Positions 35,214-48,500 are shown, counted from the stretch's first letter. The stretch is DNA of 64,000 bases from Siphonodentalium dalli (GCA_032622095.1 CP136064.1:185424209-185488208), one strand, 5' to 3'. The notes: generated by a model not told the origin, from the letters alone. Program-made: numbers and translations.

Positions 35214-35512
35214 CCCCTTCCACGACTAGAGCTTCCTGAAATTTTGCAAATACACTGTTCCAGTGCATTCTCTTATATATGTATATCCCAAAGGGAGCCT
35301 CGCATACAATGTATATTACATGTATAAGACAATACATTAGCCTAACTATATTTACTTTGACCTTGTAATCCAATGCATTCTCTTATATATGCGAGGCTCC
35401 CTACATGTATGTAGTCAGGAGGCAAGCACCCCAATGAGATACTTGTATAAAAGAGAATGCACTGGCAAAGGGTCTTTAATGCTGCACCAGCTCAGCTCAC
35501 GTCATGAAAGAG
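35214..35512. mobile_element. TTAA-flanked MITE, copy with both ends
   Basis: TTAA lies at 35210-35213 and 35513-35516. Two internal hairpins are present, and short CATGTAT insertions within them break the arms. Confidence 0.75.
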
Positions 35513-36289
35513 TTAATGACATGAATTTATATGATATATATAATACAATCTGAGAGGGAAGAAGAGGATTTTGCATCAAGTGCTGGGCACTTACCAGGAG
35601 CCATCACCTCAAATGTCAAATTTGATTAGAATAAATTCAACCTACTTCAATGACTTCTTGTCTGAAATTTACAACTAATCATAAATGAAATTTACAACTA
35701 TTGAAAGTTTTGGTGAGATGCCCCCCACCCCCACCCCCCTTTACCGCATCTGCACCCCTACAGTATGTGACATGGGCATGATTCGGAAATGCACAGGTTA
35801 GTCCACAGAGATGCAGCTTACCCACACACAGGAAAATCAACAGCTTTGGCTGCCTTGCCAAGGGCTATTATTAAAAGAAACAGAAATGTCTGGCTGCATA
35901 GCTTGGAGGTCTTCCTGGTCTATTGTTACCACACTAACTACTCACCACAATGCTCCATTCATAAATCCCAGAGCATCCTGATAAAAGTCAAACAAGTGTG
36001 TGTTAATCTGAGCTCTTCAATTCATAAAGGTACGAACATGAAACCAGACATAACATAAAAGCCATGAACAATGCAAACCCCCCAGTACTCAAGCCATTCA
36101 GGACACAAATCTCCATACTAATAATTTGAGTCTCCTAGGCAACCACTCTCAGAAAGATCCAATTTAAAAGAATACAGCTATAGCTGCTGGGAGACTGGAA
36201 GAATGGATCAATAGAGTGGAAGTGTCAATCATAAAGAGGCATGGGCGCTTAAAATCAATATCTCTATCAAACATCGATAGATATAATCA

Positions 36290-36645
36290 CCTCTCAAAAT
36301 TAACAAATCCAAAATCTGTGATTTTTGCACTTGAAGTACATGTACTTATTGCCTTCATAAATTCTAGGATATGTATACTTATTAGCGTAAAATAAACAAT
36401 GGTTTGTAAAGTACAGTCTTACTTCAGTTAATCGATAAATGTGAATAGACATAACATATATCACTTCTCAAAATTAACAAAATCTGTGATTTTGCATCAT
36501 GTACATGTACTTAATTACTTATAAATGGGATATATATAATTATTTATAAGGGAACTGAAACAATGCACTATGTATAGTCAGTTCTCAAAATTAACAAAAC
36601 TGAAATATATACAATTTTTGCATCAAGTACATATACATGTACCTA
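36290..36645. repeat. Three-unit imperfect tandem repeat
   Basis: TCTCAAAATTAACAAA begins at about 36294, 36465 and 36574, each followed by a TTTTGCAT/TTTTTGCA stretch and an ACATGTAC run. Confidence 0.55.
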
Positions 36646-36735
36646 CTCCAGTATTCCAAATAAACATGCAGTCCAAAATAAAATGCAGGGTGGAAATCCT
36701 GATAAAATTAAATAAACGTGCAGACCCAAAATAAT
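36644..36735. repeat. TACTC / AATAAACATGCAG element end
   Basis: TACTCCAGTATTCCAAATAA followed by ACATGCAG, then AAATAAACGTGCAGACCC. The architecture is that of the element at 25494; the right end is missing. Confidence 0.5.
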
Positions 36736-37689
36736 GTGATCCCAGTGAAAACTTTTCACAGGGAAAATAGCGACAGGATCAAGTGTGTACATATACATGT
36801 AAATGTATAATCAGTTGCATTTTCAATACAAGAGCTTTTGAAAGAACATCAAGGGTTTAAAATTATAATTGTTTCGGCTACTATATAGGGAGCTATCAAC
36901 TGCGCCCATCCCATACCTTCTGGTAATTATGGGATAGAGAAATTGCCTGGAATGTGTAACATGTACATATAAACATACACTGGCATTTCCACAAGGGCGC
37001 ATCCTATCCAGCCTCAGTAGCCTGTCAGATGGTTATTGTTATGCCTGTTTCGGTGTCCCTCTTTTGACAATTGTCAATTGTCAAGCTCGATTGATGCTAC
37101 TCAACAAAATGGCAGCAAATTAGAACTCTTGTGTTTGACTTGACTGATGTTAGCCATGTACCGGTATATTGTCATCCATGTGCGTTTAGACTTTTGTGTT
37201 GATAAAATAATCGGAGAAACAAATCACACCATTTAGCGATATACTTCATTGGTTCTAGTGGCCATACTGGGACTTTCCAAACTTAAGTTAAAATTTTGAT
37301 TGATATTTTGTGTGCTTCATAAGGGCAACATGTGGCTCTGTTCGCTCAGTATATATATATTAATATTGCGGAAGTCCACCAAATGTGGGTAACATGTCGC
37401 TAGCGACAGCGGTCTTATCGAGTGATCAAGGGAGATAAACCCTGTATGGAGTTTGAGAGCAGGGACCAGTCTAGATAATTCAAATTGGGAAAAGTCACTT
37501 CTCCCTATTAGATTATTAGGGAGAAATGTACTCCTATCAGGGAGGAGTCATAAAGGCTGAATCTCAATTTGTTCTCAATCCTCACCTTTCTGTGATCCAA
37601 TAAGAATATGTAATACAATAGCTCATTTATAATACCATTATAATGAGTAAGTACACCATTATAATTATCAGTAAATACACTTTGAATAT

Positions 37690-37771
37690 GCTGTTATCCC
37701 TTCCATGACTGGAGCTTCCTGAAATTTTGCAAAAACCCGGTGCCAATGCATTCTCTTTTATATGTTATACC
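37690..37771. repeat. Left-end fragment of the TTAA MITE
   Basis: TATCCCTTCCATGACTGGAG, TTTGCAAAAACCCGGTGCCA and CATTCTC are shared with other copies. It ends abruptly at ATATGTTATACC. Confidence 0.6.
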
Positions 37772-40174
37772 AAATAACAAGATATTCTGTTGAACATGTT
37801 TCAAGTTATCATTCGGAAAACCATCGTCACAGTCTGGGCTAGATAAGGTTGGCATGAGTTCAAACTCCAAATGGATGAAAATTGGGACCCAATTTCAAGC
37901 ATGATTTGAGATGAAGGACATGTCAATATGCCATTCTGATCGATACATGGTCATTTTGGTAAGAAATAAGAATTTGTTCATGCACATTGAAGAAATGAAC
38001 ACTCGTACTGAGTCAATGCCTCCATACATCTGATATACATATACATATAAGCCAGTACCCGGAATCGTATATAGTTACAGATATAATTTTAGAGGAAGTG
38101 CTTTGTGCTGTTCAGTCAATCATATACTGACACATTGATTAGGCTGTATATATTTAAATCTTAGACCTGCCTTTATTTTGATCTTGAAGAGAAAACATGT
38201 ACCGGGTATACCATGTTAGCATTTCCCTATCATCAAAGAGTTAAATATTTTTACATGTAAATCACTGAATGCTAAGAATACTGATGTTGAAATGAAGCTA
38301 TTCCCACGACTTCTTTCAAGAAATCAATAATTGTTTGAAAAATCAATGGAAGTAATCTGTCTTGGTGATTGCATGTACATCCAAATGTTCTATGTACAGG
38401 GCACTGTAACTAAATTGGAACTCCCAGCAATTTGAGATTCTCTGCTGATAGACAGTTAACTTTCGCTGAAGCATGAATTGTGAATTCAATCAATCTGCAG
38501 CCTACATGTACCAGTAGTTTTGTACTCACAATTATAGTTGTTTGTAGATTAACCCTATCAAATACGAGTTCCTGATTGTATATATATGTATTGTATATAT
38601 ATATATACATATACTAGTAAATGTATGTACATCTGGGCCTTCCACAAATAGAAGTGTACGGTGCATGTATATCCATGTATATGCATGTACTGTACCGTAT
38701 GTTGCCAACTTGCCAAACATTATAAAAACCAATTGGATTATGGAAGAATGTGCATCAAAGATCTACAGTACTATTGGATAATATACAGGTTTACCCTGGA
38801 TTTGGAACATCTATATGTAAATTCAAACCGTAGATATGTTAAGGTGTTAGTGGATATTTAGATTTTTGCATTGTGAAAATACCGGGTCTGGTTTTTGGGG
38901 ATATTGATTAACAAAGGAGGCACTGTTTCACACATTAATAACTTATGCTCTGCCTGTTAAGCGACCGAATTCGGCTCATAACAGCATTTTATTTTGACTT
39001 TCACACAATGACCAAGACAATTAATCAATTTAATGCCCACTATTAGGCCTGTTTTATTCATGTACATGTACGCCGCACGAGCCGTGCTATCTCAACCTGG
39101 TTTGATGTTGGTGCATCGACAGAGAGTTTGTTTTATACAACGTGCTAGCTAACACGTGTCATAATCATATATTTCAAACAATTATATCATTTCTGATACA
39201 AAATGTCATCAAACCACTTTCCTTGCGAAGTTCATGAAAATACGCCGTAATAGTGTTTTCTCTGATGGGGTATAAAAATGGACCTCGCCAAGTCTTCTTG
39301 TATCGTGAGTATCGGATTTAAACGCTTCCGTTGGTTTCAAAATCGGGATCTTGTCAATAATCTCCCCTGATATCCTTGAACCTTTGTACATACTAGTATC
39401 TCTGCAATATATGTATTCCCAAATCTTGTGAAACTTTCTTTGTCATTCAATACATGCACCATATTACCGTATATCATAGACTTCAATGTATAAATATTGA
39501 CAACGACCAAGAGTCAGCACGTCTTTGGCCCAAGTCCTGACACTATATTATACAATGTGCCAATGCCAGACACGAGTCATGCTAGGATGATCCAGAGATG
39601 ATGCAATTTCGCTAAAAACTTCAAATTTTGCATGCTCTCTGCCAAAAAGGTCTGAAATGGGTGACGAATTTCAATGTCACGATGCATGTTTGGCGCGACA
39701 TAGTTTTATGTGACAAGCCACTCATGTACCGTGTCTGATAGCTCATTGTAACATGTCTGGAACAGACGTAGCAGACATTAGCTCGTGCCAGGTTAAACTC
39801 GACAGGACAACGAGCCAGATGGTTTTATATGTCGAGCCTCACACGCGCTTTCCTGGACTTGGCAATTTTACACCGATATGCCTGGCATGGCTCTTGGTTA
39901 GCTTGATGTATAAAACAGCCCTTAGTCTTAATCCTATAGTTTTGAAACATGATTTTCAAGTATAGCTCAGCTCTCAACTGTGAACCAGCAACAAAAGTTA
40001 TAAAACATGTGTCAATATAAGATTAGGACAAATCGTGGGCATGATTTTTATTCACTGACTTACTGTCTGTACACTTTTATAGCCACATGTGTTCAGACTT
40101 TTAAATTGGACATAATTTGCTGACACTACAAAGACATTTGCAGTTGCTTGCATAAACTGATATTCCCCATACTC
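37772..40174. other. No gene seen
   Basis: A 2.4-kb stretch with TATATA microsatellites near 38580-38620 and short ORFs lacking motifs. Confidence 0.5.
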
Positions 40175-40542
40175 AGTGTACCTTCAGACGACCACGATAC
40201 ACATCGTAAGTGGAGGGATCGGGCCCGACGAGATCGTGGATAGTTTGGTCAGACGATTGCGATGTCACGTGCATTATTCTATCGTAGGTTGTTCTAAAGC
40301 ATGTGATTGACTACCCTACGACCATTTCCAGCTACGATTTTTACATACACACGGCTGCGATTACGTCGCAAGTGGATGTAACCAAGGATACGCCACGATA
40401 TCGCATCTAAAATCAAACACTGTCTGATATTATTTTTTGTTCTACGATTTAGACGTGAGCATGCGCACTCCATCTTCCTGTTACTTCCTACGACGAAAAT
40501 CCTTCCACTTACGATTGAATCGTGGTCGTCTGAAGGTTCACT
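40175..40542. mobile_element. 368-bp MITE with long inverted ends
   Basis: AGTGTACCTTCAGACGACCA at the left and (reverse complement) AGTGAACCTTCAGACGACCA at the right, continuing through CGAT...ATCGTAAGTGGA. The interior is CpG-richer than its surroundings. The target duplication was not resolved. Confidence 0.75.
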
Positions 40543-40559
40543 AATACATACTTAATAGT

Positions 40560-40690
40560 AGTCCATAGGGAGCCACGCATATATAAGATAATACATTGGC
40601 CTCCCTATGGGAGACTCGCATATATAAGAGAATGCACTGGCACAGGATCTTTAATGCAGCACCAGCTAAGCTCCCGTCATGATGGGTTAA
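40560..40690. repeat. Right half of a TTAA MITE
   Basis: It contains the second hairpin and GGATCTTTAATGCAGCACC, ending CATGATGGGTTAA. Confidence 0.65.
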
Positions 40691-41280
40691 CAATTATTAC
40701 ATACAATCTATATTTTCAACCAAAAAGTTTGAATTAAAATAGACTATTTTTTCTTGATAACTGGAGGTTACATCAACATACATGTACCCGTAACTGTGAT
40801 GGGTTCAACGGAGGACAGTCACGGAACTCAGGAATCGATTCGCGTGTTGACTAGTGTGAAAAACTTGCATTCAATTTCATTAGATATTCGTAAACAGATT
40901 TTGGGAGAATAATGTACATCTATGTACGACCACATTCTTGGCCACTCTATATTCCCATCTAAGAAATTATTTTCCGACTTCATATTTTGGCAGAGTACCA
41001 TACCAACTTTAATCTTAGCCGTAGGCCTACATGTATGATTCTGTACTGGAATTTTATTTTTCAAGTTGTTAGTCTAGATGATAACATGAAGGTTGGTTGG
41101 TAAATCAAAATACACATGTATTAGATCAATCTCAACATTTTCATTCTGACATTGCCTATTATCGGCAAGGAAGTCACTCAATGCAATGTGTTTTTCTTTG
41201 GTTAATTGTCATTTGGTCTGGAATTATTGCATAAAATCCTACATAAGAGATATGCATATTTCAAAAGGCAATATTAAAAT

Positions 41281-43827
41281 GAAAGTGTCAATGACACTGT
41301 AGCTCAACTTGGAAAGGGAATAATTTAATGTATTACAGTCAATGGACCGATTAGGAATGTGGAAAGTTGAATGTCTAATACTAGTTTATAGACATGAAGA
41401 GAAAAGTAAAATCCAAGATGGCTGCTGGCGGCCATGTTTTCGGCCGAATGACCCCAAAATGATTGTATCCCATCTACATGTCATCGTTAACATCCATGAC
41501 AAATTTTATGACGATCAGACTAAAGGTACGACCTGTAGCCTATGCTAAAGAATTTAGTCATACAAAGAGTAAAATCCAAGATGGCTGCTGGCGGCCATGT
41601 TTTTTGGCCGAATGACACCAAAATGACTCGTTCCCATCTACATGTCATTATTAACATCTATGACAAATTTTTATGACGATCAGACTAAAGGTACGACCTG
41701 TAGCCCATGCTAAAGAATTTAGTCATACAAAGAGTAAAATCCAATATTAACAACCATGACAAATTTCATGATGATCAGACGAACAGTACGACCTGTGGCC
41801 CATGCTAATGGATTAAATTTTGAAATCCAAGATGGCCACTGGCGGCCATGTTTTTTGTCCGAATGACCCCAAAATGACTCGTTCCCATTTACATTCCAAT
41901 TTCAACAGCCATGACAAATTTTATGATGATCAGACTAAATGTACGACCTGTAGCCCGTGCTAAAGGATTTAGTCATACAAAGAGTAAAATCAAAGATGGC
42001 TGCTGGCGGCCATGTTTTTCTGCCGAATGACCCCAAAATTACTCGTTCCCATTTACATTCCAATTTCAACAGCCATGACAAATTTTATGATGATCAGACT
42101 AAAGGTACGACCTGTAGCCCGTGCTAAAGGATTTAGTCATACAAAGAGTAAAATCAAAGATGGCTGCTGGCGGCCATGTTTTTCTGCCGAATGACCCCAA
42201 AATGACTCGTTCCCATCTACACGTCATTATTAACATTCACGACAAATTTTATGATGATCAGACTAAAGGTACAACCTGTAGCCCGTGCTAAAGGATTTAG
42301 TCATACAAAGAGTAAAATCCAAGATGGCTGCTGGCGACCATGTTTTTTGGCCGAATGACCCCAAAATTACTCGTTCCCATCTACATGTCATTGTTAACAT
42401 TCATGACAAATTTTATGATGATCAGACGAACAGTACGACCTGTGGCCCGTGCTAATGGATTAAATTTTGAAATCCAAGATGGCCACTGGCGACCATGTTT
42501 ATTGGCCGAATGACCCCAAAATTACTCGTTCCCATCTACATTCCAATTTCAACAGCCATGACAAATTTTATAATGATCAGACTAAAGGTACGGCCTGTAG
42601 CCCGTGCTAAAGGATTTAGTCATACAAAGAGTAAAATCCAAGATGGCTGCTGGCGGCCATGTTTTTTGGCCGATTGACCCCAAAATGACTCGTTCCCATC
42701 TACATGTCATTATTAACATCTATGACAAATTTTATGATGATCAGACTAAAAGTAGGACCTGTAGCCCGTGCTAAAGGATTTAGTCATACAAAGAGTAAAA
42801 TCCAAGATGGCTGCTGGCGGCCATGTTTTTTGGCCGAATGACCCCAAAATTACTCGTTCCCATCTACATGTCAATATTAACATCCATGACAAATTTGATG
42901 ATGATCAGACTAAAGGTACGACCTGTAGCCCGTGCTAAAGAATTTAGTCATACAAAGAGTAAAATCCAAGAAGGCTGCTGGCCGCCATGTTTTTTGGCCG
43001 AATGACCCCAAAATTACTCGTTCCCATCTACATGTCAATATTAACATCCATGACAAATTTCATGATGATCAGACGAACAGTACGACCTGTGGCCCGTGCT
43101 AATGGATTGAATTTTGAAATCCAAGATGGCCGCTGGCGGCCATGTTTTTTGTCCGAATGACCCCAAAATGACTCGTTCCCATCTACATTCCAATTTCAAC
43201 AGCCATGACAAATTTTATGATGATCGGACGCAGGGTACGACCTGTAGCCCGTGCTAAAGGATTTAGTCATACAAAGAGTGAAATCAAAGATGCCTGCTGG
43301 CGGCCATGTTTTTTGGCCGAATGACCCCAAAATGACTCGTTCCCATCTACATGTCATTATTAACATTCTTGACAAATTTTATGATGATCAGACTAAAAGT
43401 ACGACCTGTAGCCCGTGCTAAAGAATTTAGTCATACAAAGAGTAAAATCCAAGATGGCTGCTGGCGGCCATGTTTTTGGGCCGAATGACCCCAAAATTAC
43501 TCGTTCCCATCTACATGTCAATATTAACATCCATGACAAATTTCATGACGATCAGACAAACAGTACGCCCTGTAGCCCGTGCTAATGGATTGAATTTTGA
43601 AATGCAAGATGGCCACTGGCGGCCATGTTTTTTTACCGAATGACCCCAAAATTAATCATTCTGGTCTAAATGTTGATGTCAACAGCTATGACAAATTTCA
43701 TAATGATCCGACCAAAGGTACGACCTGTAGACTGCATTGTTGACGCCTTACGTACACACGCACACGCGGACGACGGACGACAAAGCCATGGCAATAGCTC
43801 AAACTTTACAAAGTAAAGTTGAGCTAA
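41281..43827 (+). mobile_element. Pearl-like tandem-repeat element with about 15 monomers in higher-order order
   Basis: About 15 units of roughly 160 bp run from 41400 to 43735, each with AATCCAAGATGGCTGCTGG, CCATGTTTTTTGGCCGAATG, ACTCGTTCCCATCTACATG and GATGATCAGACTAAAGG. A variant unit (GATTAAATTTTGAAATCC, with GACGAACAGTACGACCTG before it) appears at about 41823, 42468, 43116 and 43598. The array is preceded by GTGTCAATGACACTGTAGC and followed by a CGGACGACGGACGAC tract and TTTACAAAGTAAAGTTGAGC. It is non-coding: three near-identical 60-residue ORFs are only the repeat read through. Confidence 0.85.
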
Positions 43828-43856
43828 CAAAGTGAATGATTTGGTATTTTAAATAA

Positions 43857-44256
43857 CACTATGCCAATGGATTCTCTTATATATGGGAGTCTCCCATAGG
43901 GAGCCTCGCATATAAAATAGAATATAATTATTGGCCTAACAAAATTGACCTTGACCTTGTAAGCCAGTACATTCTCTTATATATGCGAGGCTCCCTGTAC
44001 TCTCAGGTGCCTAATAATCGTGATGGCCTAATAATAGTGATGGGTGGGGATTTAGGCTGAAATTAATAATAGTGATGGCAATTTCACTCTTTGCCTCAAT
44101 GCCAAATAATAGTGATCGTTGGGAATTTTCTCCAAAATTAATAATCGTGCTGACACTATTATTAGGCACCTAAGAGTAGGAGACTCACATATATAAGAGA
44201 ATGCACTGACACATGATCATTAATGGTGCACCAGTGCAGCTCCTGTCATGAAAGGG
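43857..44256. mobile_element. TTAA MITE split by a nested element
   Basis: Family hairpins flank an inserted element at 43998-44178. The right end CATGAAAGGG is followed by TTAA at 44257-44260. The left terminus is lost. Confidence 0.72.
43998..44178. mobile_element. TACTCTCAGGTGCC element, nested copy
   Basis: TACTCTCAGGTGCCTAATAA at the left and ATTATTAGGCACCTAAGAGTA at the right. The inside repeats AATAATAGTGATGG. It is inserted in the second hairpin of a TTAA MITE. Confidence 0.78.
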
Positions 44257-44439
44257 TTAATAAATTACAAAAAATATTATGTCATTAAATAGAGTTATTT
44301 TTTCTTTGTTTCGCTGCAAAATAGGATATCTTCAAAAACAGCAGTGTTTGTCGACTCTAGTAGTCTCTACTGAACAAAAGCGTTCTGGTACGTAAAAATG
44401 ATTTCAACAGGCTGTATCTCATCACTGAGGGATTATTAA

Positions 44440-44620
44440 TACTCTCAGGTGCCTGATAATAGTGTCAGTACGATTATTAATTTCGGAGAAAATTTCCAAT
44501 GATCAGTATTATTTTGCATTGAGACATACAGTGAAATGGCCATCTCTATTATTAATTTCAGCATAAATTCACACCCATCACTATTATTAGGCCATTACGA
44601 TTATTAGGCACCTGAGAGTA
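44440..44620. mobile_element. TACTCTCAGGTGCC element, second copy, opposite orientation
   Basis: TACTCTCAGGTGCCTGATAA to GATTATTAGGCACCTGAGAG, the same length (181 bp) as the copy at 43998 and internally its reverse complement. The flanks are A+T-rich and the duplication is at most TA. Confidence 0.78.
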
Positions 44621-44903
44621 ATGAAAATAAGAACAAAGTCTATCTAATTTTTAATGTTATTCTTGTTGATTATAGTTTGAAATGCTTTGTATTATTTGTT
44701 CAGCTTGACCCACAGTGAACACCTTCCATATCTGTGAACCACCTTCATTCAATTCCCAATTTGACAGTCAGAATAAAAATCGATCAGCTGATCGATCGGC
44801 AGATGTTTAACCCATCCCTTGGCGATTGTTAATTGCTATGATCGGAATCATAATCTAGAGTTTTGATGTTTAATTATAGAGTATGCTGTACTAAAGTAGT
44901 ACA

Positions 44904-45060
44904 GTAAAACCTCTCCAAACCGGACCCTCTATAAACCGAATCCCTCTCCATACCGAACAAATTGTCCGATCCCGAATTCACCCAAGTGCATTCTCACTAA
45001 GAATTATCTCCATAAACCAGAAACTCTCTATTCCGAACATTGGACAGCATTAAAAGTCAA
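44904..45060. repeat. One end of a pogo/Tigger-like DNA transposon
   Basis: TACAGTAAAACCTCTCCAAA and CTCTATAAACCGAATCCC resemble the CAGTAAAACCTCTCTATA-type termini of pogo/Tigger elements, which insert at TA. The other end was not found within 1 kb. Confidence 0.5.
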
Positions 45061-45594
45061 AACATGAACGAATACATTAATTTTTATCTCTGAAATCCGA
45101 ATGTGGAAAGCGATACCATCCAAACGCACATGCAAATTCGGTTGCTACCATTTATTGATGAAGTTGTTCAGGCATAATTGGGTGCCCATGGTGATTATTG
45201 CGAGTACATGTATATGACTGCCTGTTTATGATTAAAATGTAGCATTAGTAAATTACTTAATTTCCATTAAATTTATTGTACCAGGAAACTTTTCATGGCA
45301 TGTTTTATTTAAAGACTTGCAATTAAATAAACCAGTGGGTTAGTGGATATTTCAACCACATTTGGGCAAAAATGTTTGGGAATTCCCATTCTATCTATCT
45401 ATATCTATCTAGAATTACCTGTCAACTCCCCTTTCGGGTATTACAGACAGTGCTATTCCCGGAATTCACTTGTTAGATTGAATTCGTTAATGGAATGCTA
45501 TTACTGTTTAAAACCATTTTGGCTCTGTTACATACCATACTAGCCATATAAAGCCATCTAAATGGTAAAATTTGACCCGACAAACTAGATGAGA

Positions 45595-46041
45595 ATCTTT
45601 GCCATTATTTGGCACCCACCACTATTATATATTTTCCTGAAAATTTCCGCCTACCACTATTATTGCTGACAGGGTCACTATCATTAAATACCCAGCTTAA
45701 TATGCTGTGCGGTCGAGTATCTCGCTTAATGAAATCTCAAGATTTCCGATATCGTCTGATAAAATGCTTTTATTTTTGGAGAATTCCAATGTCCAAAACA
45801 AAATGAAAATGCAAGCTGGTGTGGCATAAAGTCTAAAGACGCACCGTGTCCGAACAACTAATTTAAATCGTTTGATGGTAGGCCTATATAAAATATCCTA
45901 GTATACATGTAGTAGTGACCCCAGTCCGAGATTTCGTAAAGCGAAGTACTCAGCCATACTGATTTGTTAAGCTGGGTACTCAACCGTACATCGCGTGATG
46001 ATAGTGACCCCATCAGCAATATTACTAGGCAGGTGAGAGTA
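45595..46041. repeat. Degenerate TACTCTCAGGTGCC-like element
   Basis: The right end ATATTACTAGGCAGGTGAGA matches the family. The left side has CCACCACTATTAT and CCACTATTATTGCTGAC in place of the AATAATAGTGATGG repeats (complement). Confidence 0.45.
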
Positions 46042-48500
46042 AGTAATTTAATTAATTGAATAAAAGCGGAATTACCAGTATGTATACGTTTAAAGGGGTA
46101 CTGTACTCAAATGTTGTTGTTGGTTTTTATATTCTCTGCTGGGCAATTCCATACGTGACTGATGTTATGACAGGAATTTTCCATTCCTTCATTAGCCTAT
46201 AAAACTGATTTCAACAATATCTTCTTCATACTTGTTAAATAATCATAAAGTTAATTCCTTGGTGATTATCTTCAAGGTGATAATACCAATTTGCTAGTTT
46301 CCTTCATGGTTAATTAAAGATGTGAGAAAATGATGTCGTGAATGACGTTACACAAAAAAGACATGGATTTTGAGCACCTGTATAGAGATTACCTTTCTCC
46401 AAATCTACAGGCATTCTGGAATTAGTTTTTATTCGCCAAAATTGGTACAGGGATACTCTTCAATAGAACACAAAGTATTTGCTAATTGATGGAAACATTT
46501 GATATTGTCATCCTTTTTTTCTGTGACTGATGTTACTGTGACTGACGTTAATTTACAAATTACAATTGCTCTATAAAATGGCCATCATTTTGATACCAGA
46601 CAAAGGTAAATTTTTACTTACAAGAATAAAATTGCTACTTTGTTTTGTTCAAGTTAGCTGTGTATATGTAGGCTGTAAATTTTGATGATTAATATGTTTA
46701 TCAGGTACCGGTATGATTTGTTCACAAGCCAGTCTGTTACAGCCCTTAAAACAATGCAAAAATAGCATTATATATGTTGGAAAATGGCAAGTTAAACAAG
46801 TGCAAACTTTGCATGATTTTGGTTTTACAGCATGTCAATTTAAGCCAAGATTACTATGTAGCAAGTTCGGACCATGAGTGCTGCAAGATTGGTTAACCCT
46901 TTTTCCTTGCCAGGCCCTATTTTTTACATTTAGTGCCGTAAAATCCTGTCAATGGCTTTAAAAGTTCAGAATACATTGTAATTCGAATGTGACGTTTGGT
47001 GAAAAAAGCTGTTCATTGGCAATTATATCTCATTAACCTTGTCAGTAACAAAACAAATTTCACTGCCCAGGAGTTTTTCAACATACTGAATCAGTTTCTG
47101 ATATCGAAACTGACATTGGTCACCTGACTATTAAGTTGCTATATACCGACATTGGGCACCTCACTATTAAGTTGTTACTAGCTTATGTATACTGGTAACT
47201 TAAACTGGACAGTGTGTGTGTGTATAATCTGTCTCACTCAGGAACCCCAGGCCATTCCCATAGAGGGATGTTCAGATTACAGGCTGTTTGTTGAACCTGT
47301 TATCTGAACATGTATCCCTACAAACGACTACTCATCAACGAGTCTCCTGTTATCAAAGGGTTAATATGGGCACCATATTTCTGTATCTATATATATTAGT
47401 AGCACTGTAACATGTGATATATATTAGAAAATTGAATTTATTTCATCAGAAGTAATATAAGACCCTTGTCACAAAAGTACCCTTTTAAAATTATACACCT
47501 ACGTGGGAGCGATTATGGCAATATGGTACACTCATTTAACTTTTGAAGGAATTAAAAAAAAAATTCCGAACACTAGGCGGGGGTGGGTGGGTGGTTCAGC
47601 AGCCTGACTAACACAATTTTTCCTGGCCCTGTAAATTTTTTCCTGTAGTAATTTTTCTTCAAAATAATGTGACAAAAGGTTTTAAGAATGCTTCTATTAT
47701 GTAATAGGTATGCACTTAACTCTTGGCAGGGGGGTTGAGTTCACCATCAGTTATAATGAGAGATGACACCAATGGGTAATAAAAAGGGTCAGCTTGCTAA
47801 ATGTTTTCATCAAGCATCTATCAAGGATGGAAAGCCTCAGGTTTAAATAGTTCTATTAAAAATCATTTATTCAACCTGATATAAATACATTAGGCAATGT
47901 GGCAAGTCGATGTTAAAGAATTTTTTTCGAAAAGGGTTAATAACTCTGTAAAAAAAATAAAAATTCCCTCATCTATATACATGTTGCACATCTCCAATAT
48001 GTGGGTAACAATACTCTGAAGTTTCAAATATCTACGATCAAAAAAATAAAAATGCGCCTAGTATCCAGAATTTATTTCCTGACCCCCCCAGCTGACCCCC
48101 CCCCCCCCCCTGGAATTAAGTGTTTATTTTGTTGTTGTTTGATGATTTGGGGAAGGTATATAAGTTGACAGTCCTATATAACGGTACCTTCCCCAAATCA
48201 TCAACCACAACAAGGATAACCCTATGGGAATGCATTTTCATTGCAAAATATGCATGCTGCTTGCAATAATTTATATGCCCATGCCATGTGACTGACGTTA
48301 CACATACTTTGAAGCCACACACTGAATCTTACATTGATCGATCTGATAATCCCAGCCATATATGTTATTTTGCATTACAAGGACATGGTTTTACTAGATG
48401 GGTGATGGTTTATCTTTTAATAAAATCCCCTTGAGGCAGGAGAATATACATGTATATATGTAGATGAAATATGTGACTGACGTTACATAAAAATTGACAA
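46042..48500. other. Non-coding stretch with recurrent GTGACTGACGTTAC words
   Basis: TGACTGATGTTA/TGACTGACGTTAC words occur near 46155, 46522, 46535, 48288 and 48473, with a variant at 46350. No ORF or terminal repeat was identified. Confidence 0.5.
48128..48214. repeat. Long imperfect palindrome
   Basis: TTGATGATTTGGGGAAGGTA pairs with ACCTTCCCCAAATCATCAA across a loop of about 35 bp. It follows a poly-C tract. Confidence 0.6.

Noticed and set aside
38560-38620. TATATA-rich stretch as a promoter
   Set aside because: It is a simple microsatellite without an adjacent coding start.
42012-43005. Three near-identical 60-codon ORFs as a gene family
   Set aside because: They are the same frame of a non-coding 160-bp tandem monomer read three times.
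44904-45060. Complete pogo/Tigger transposon
   Set aside because: Only one terminus could be seen, with no matching inverted end or transposase nearby.
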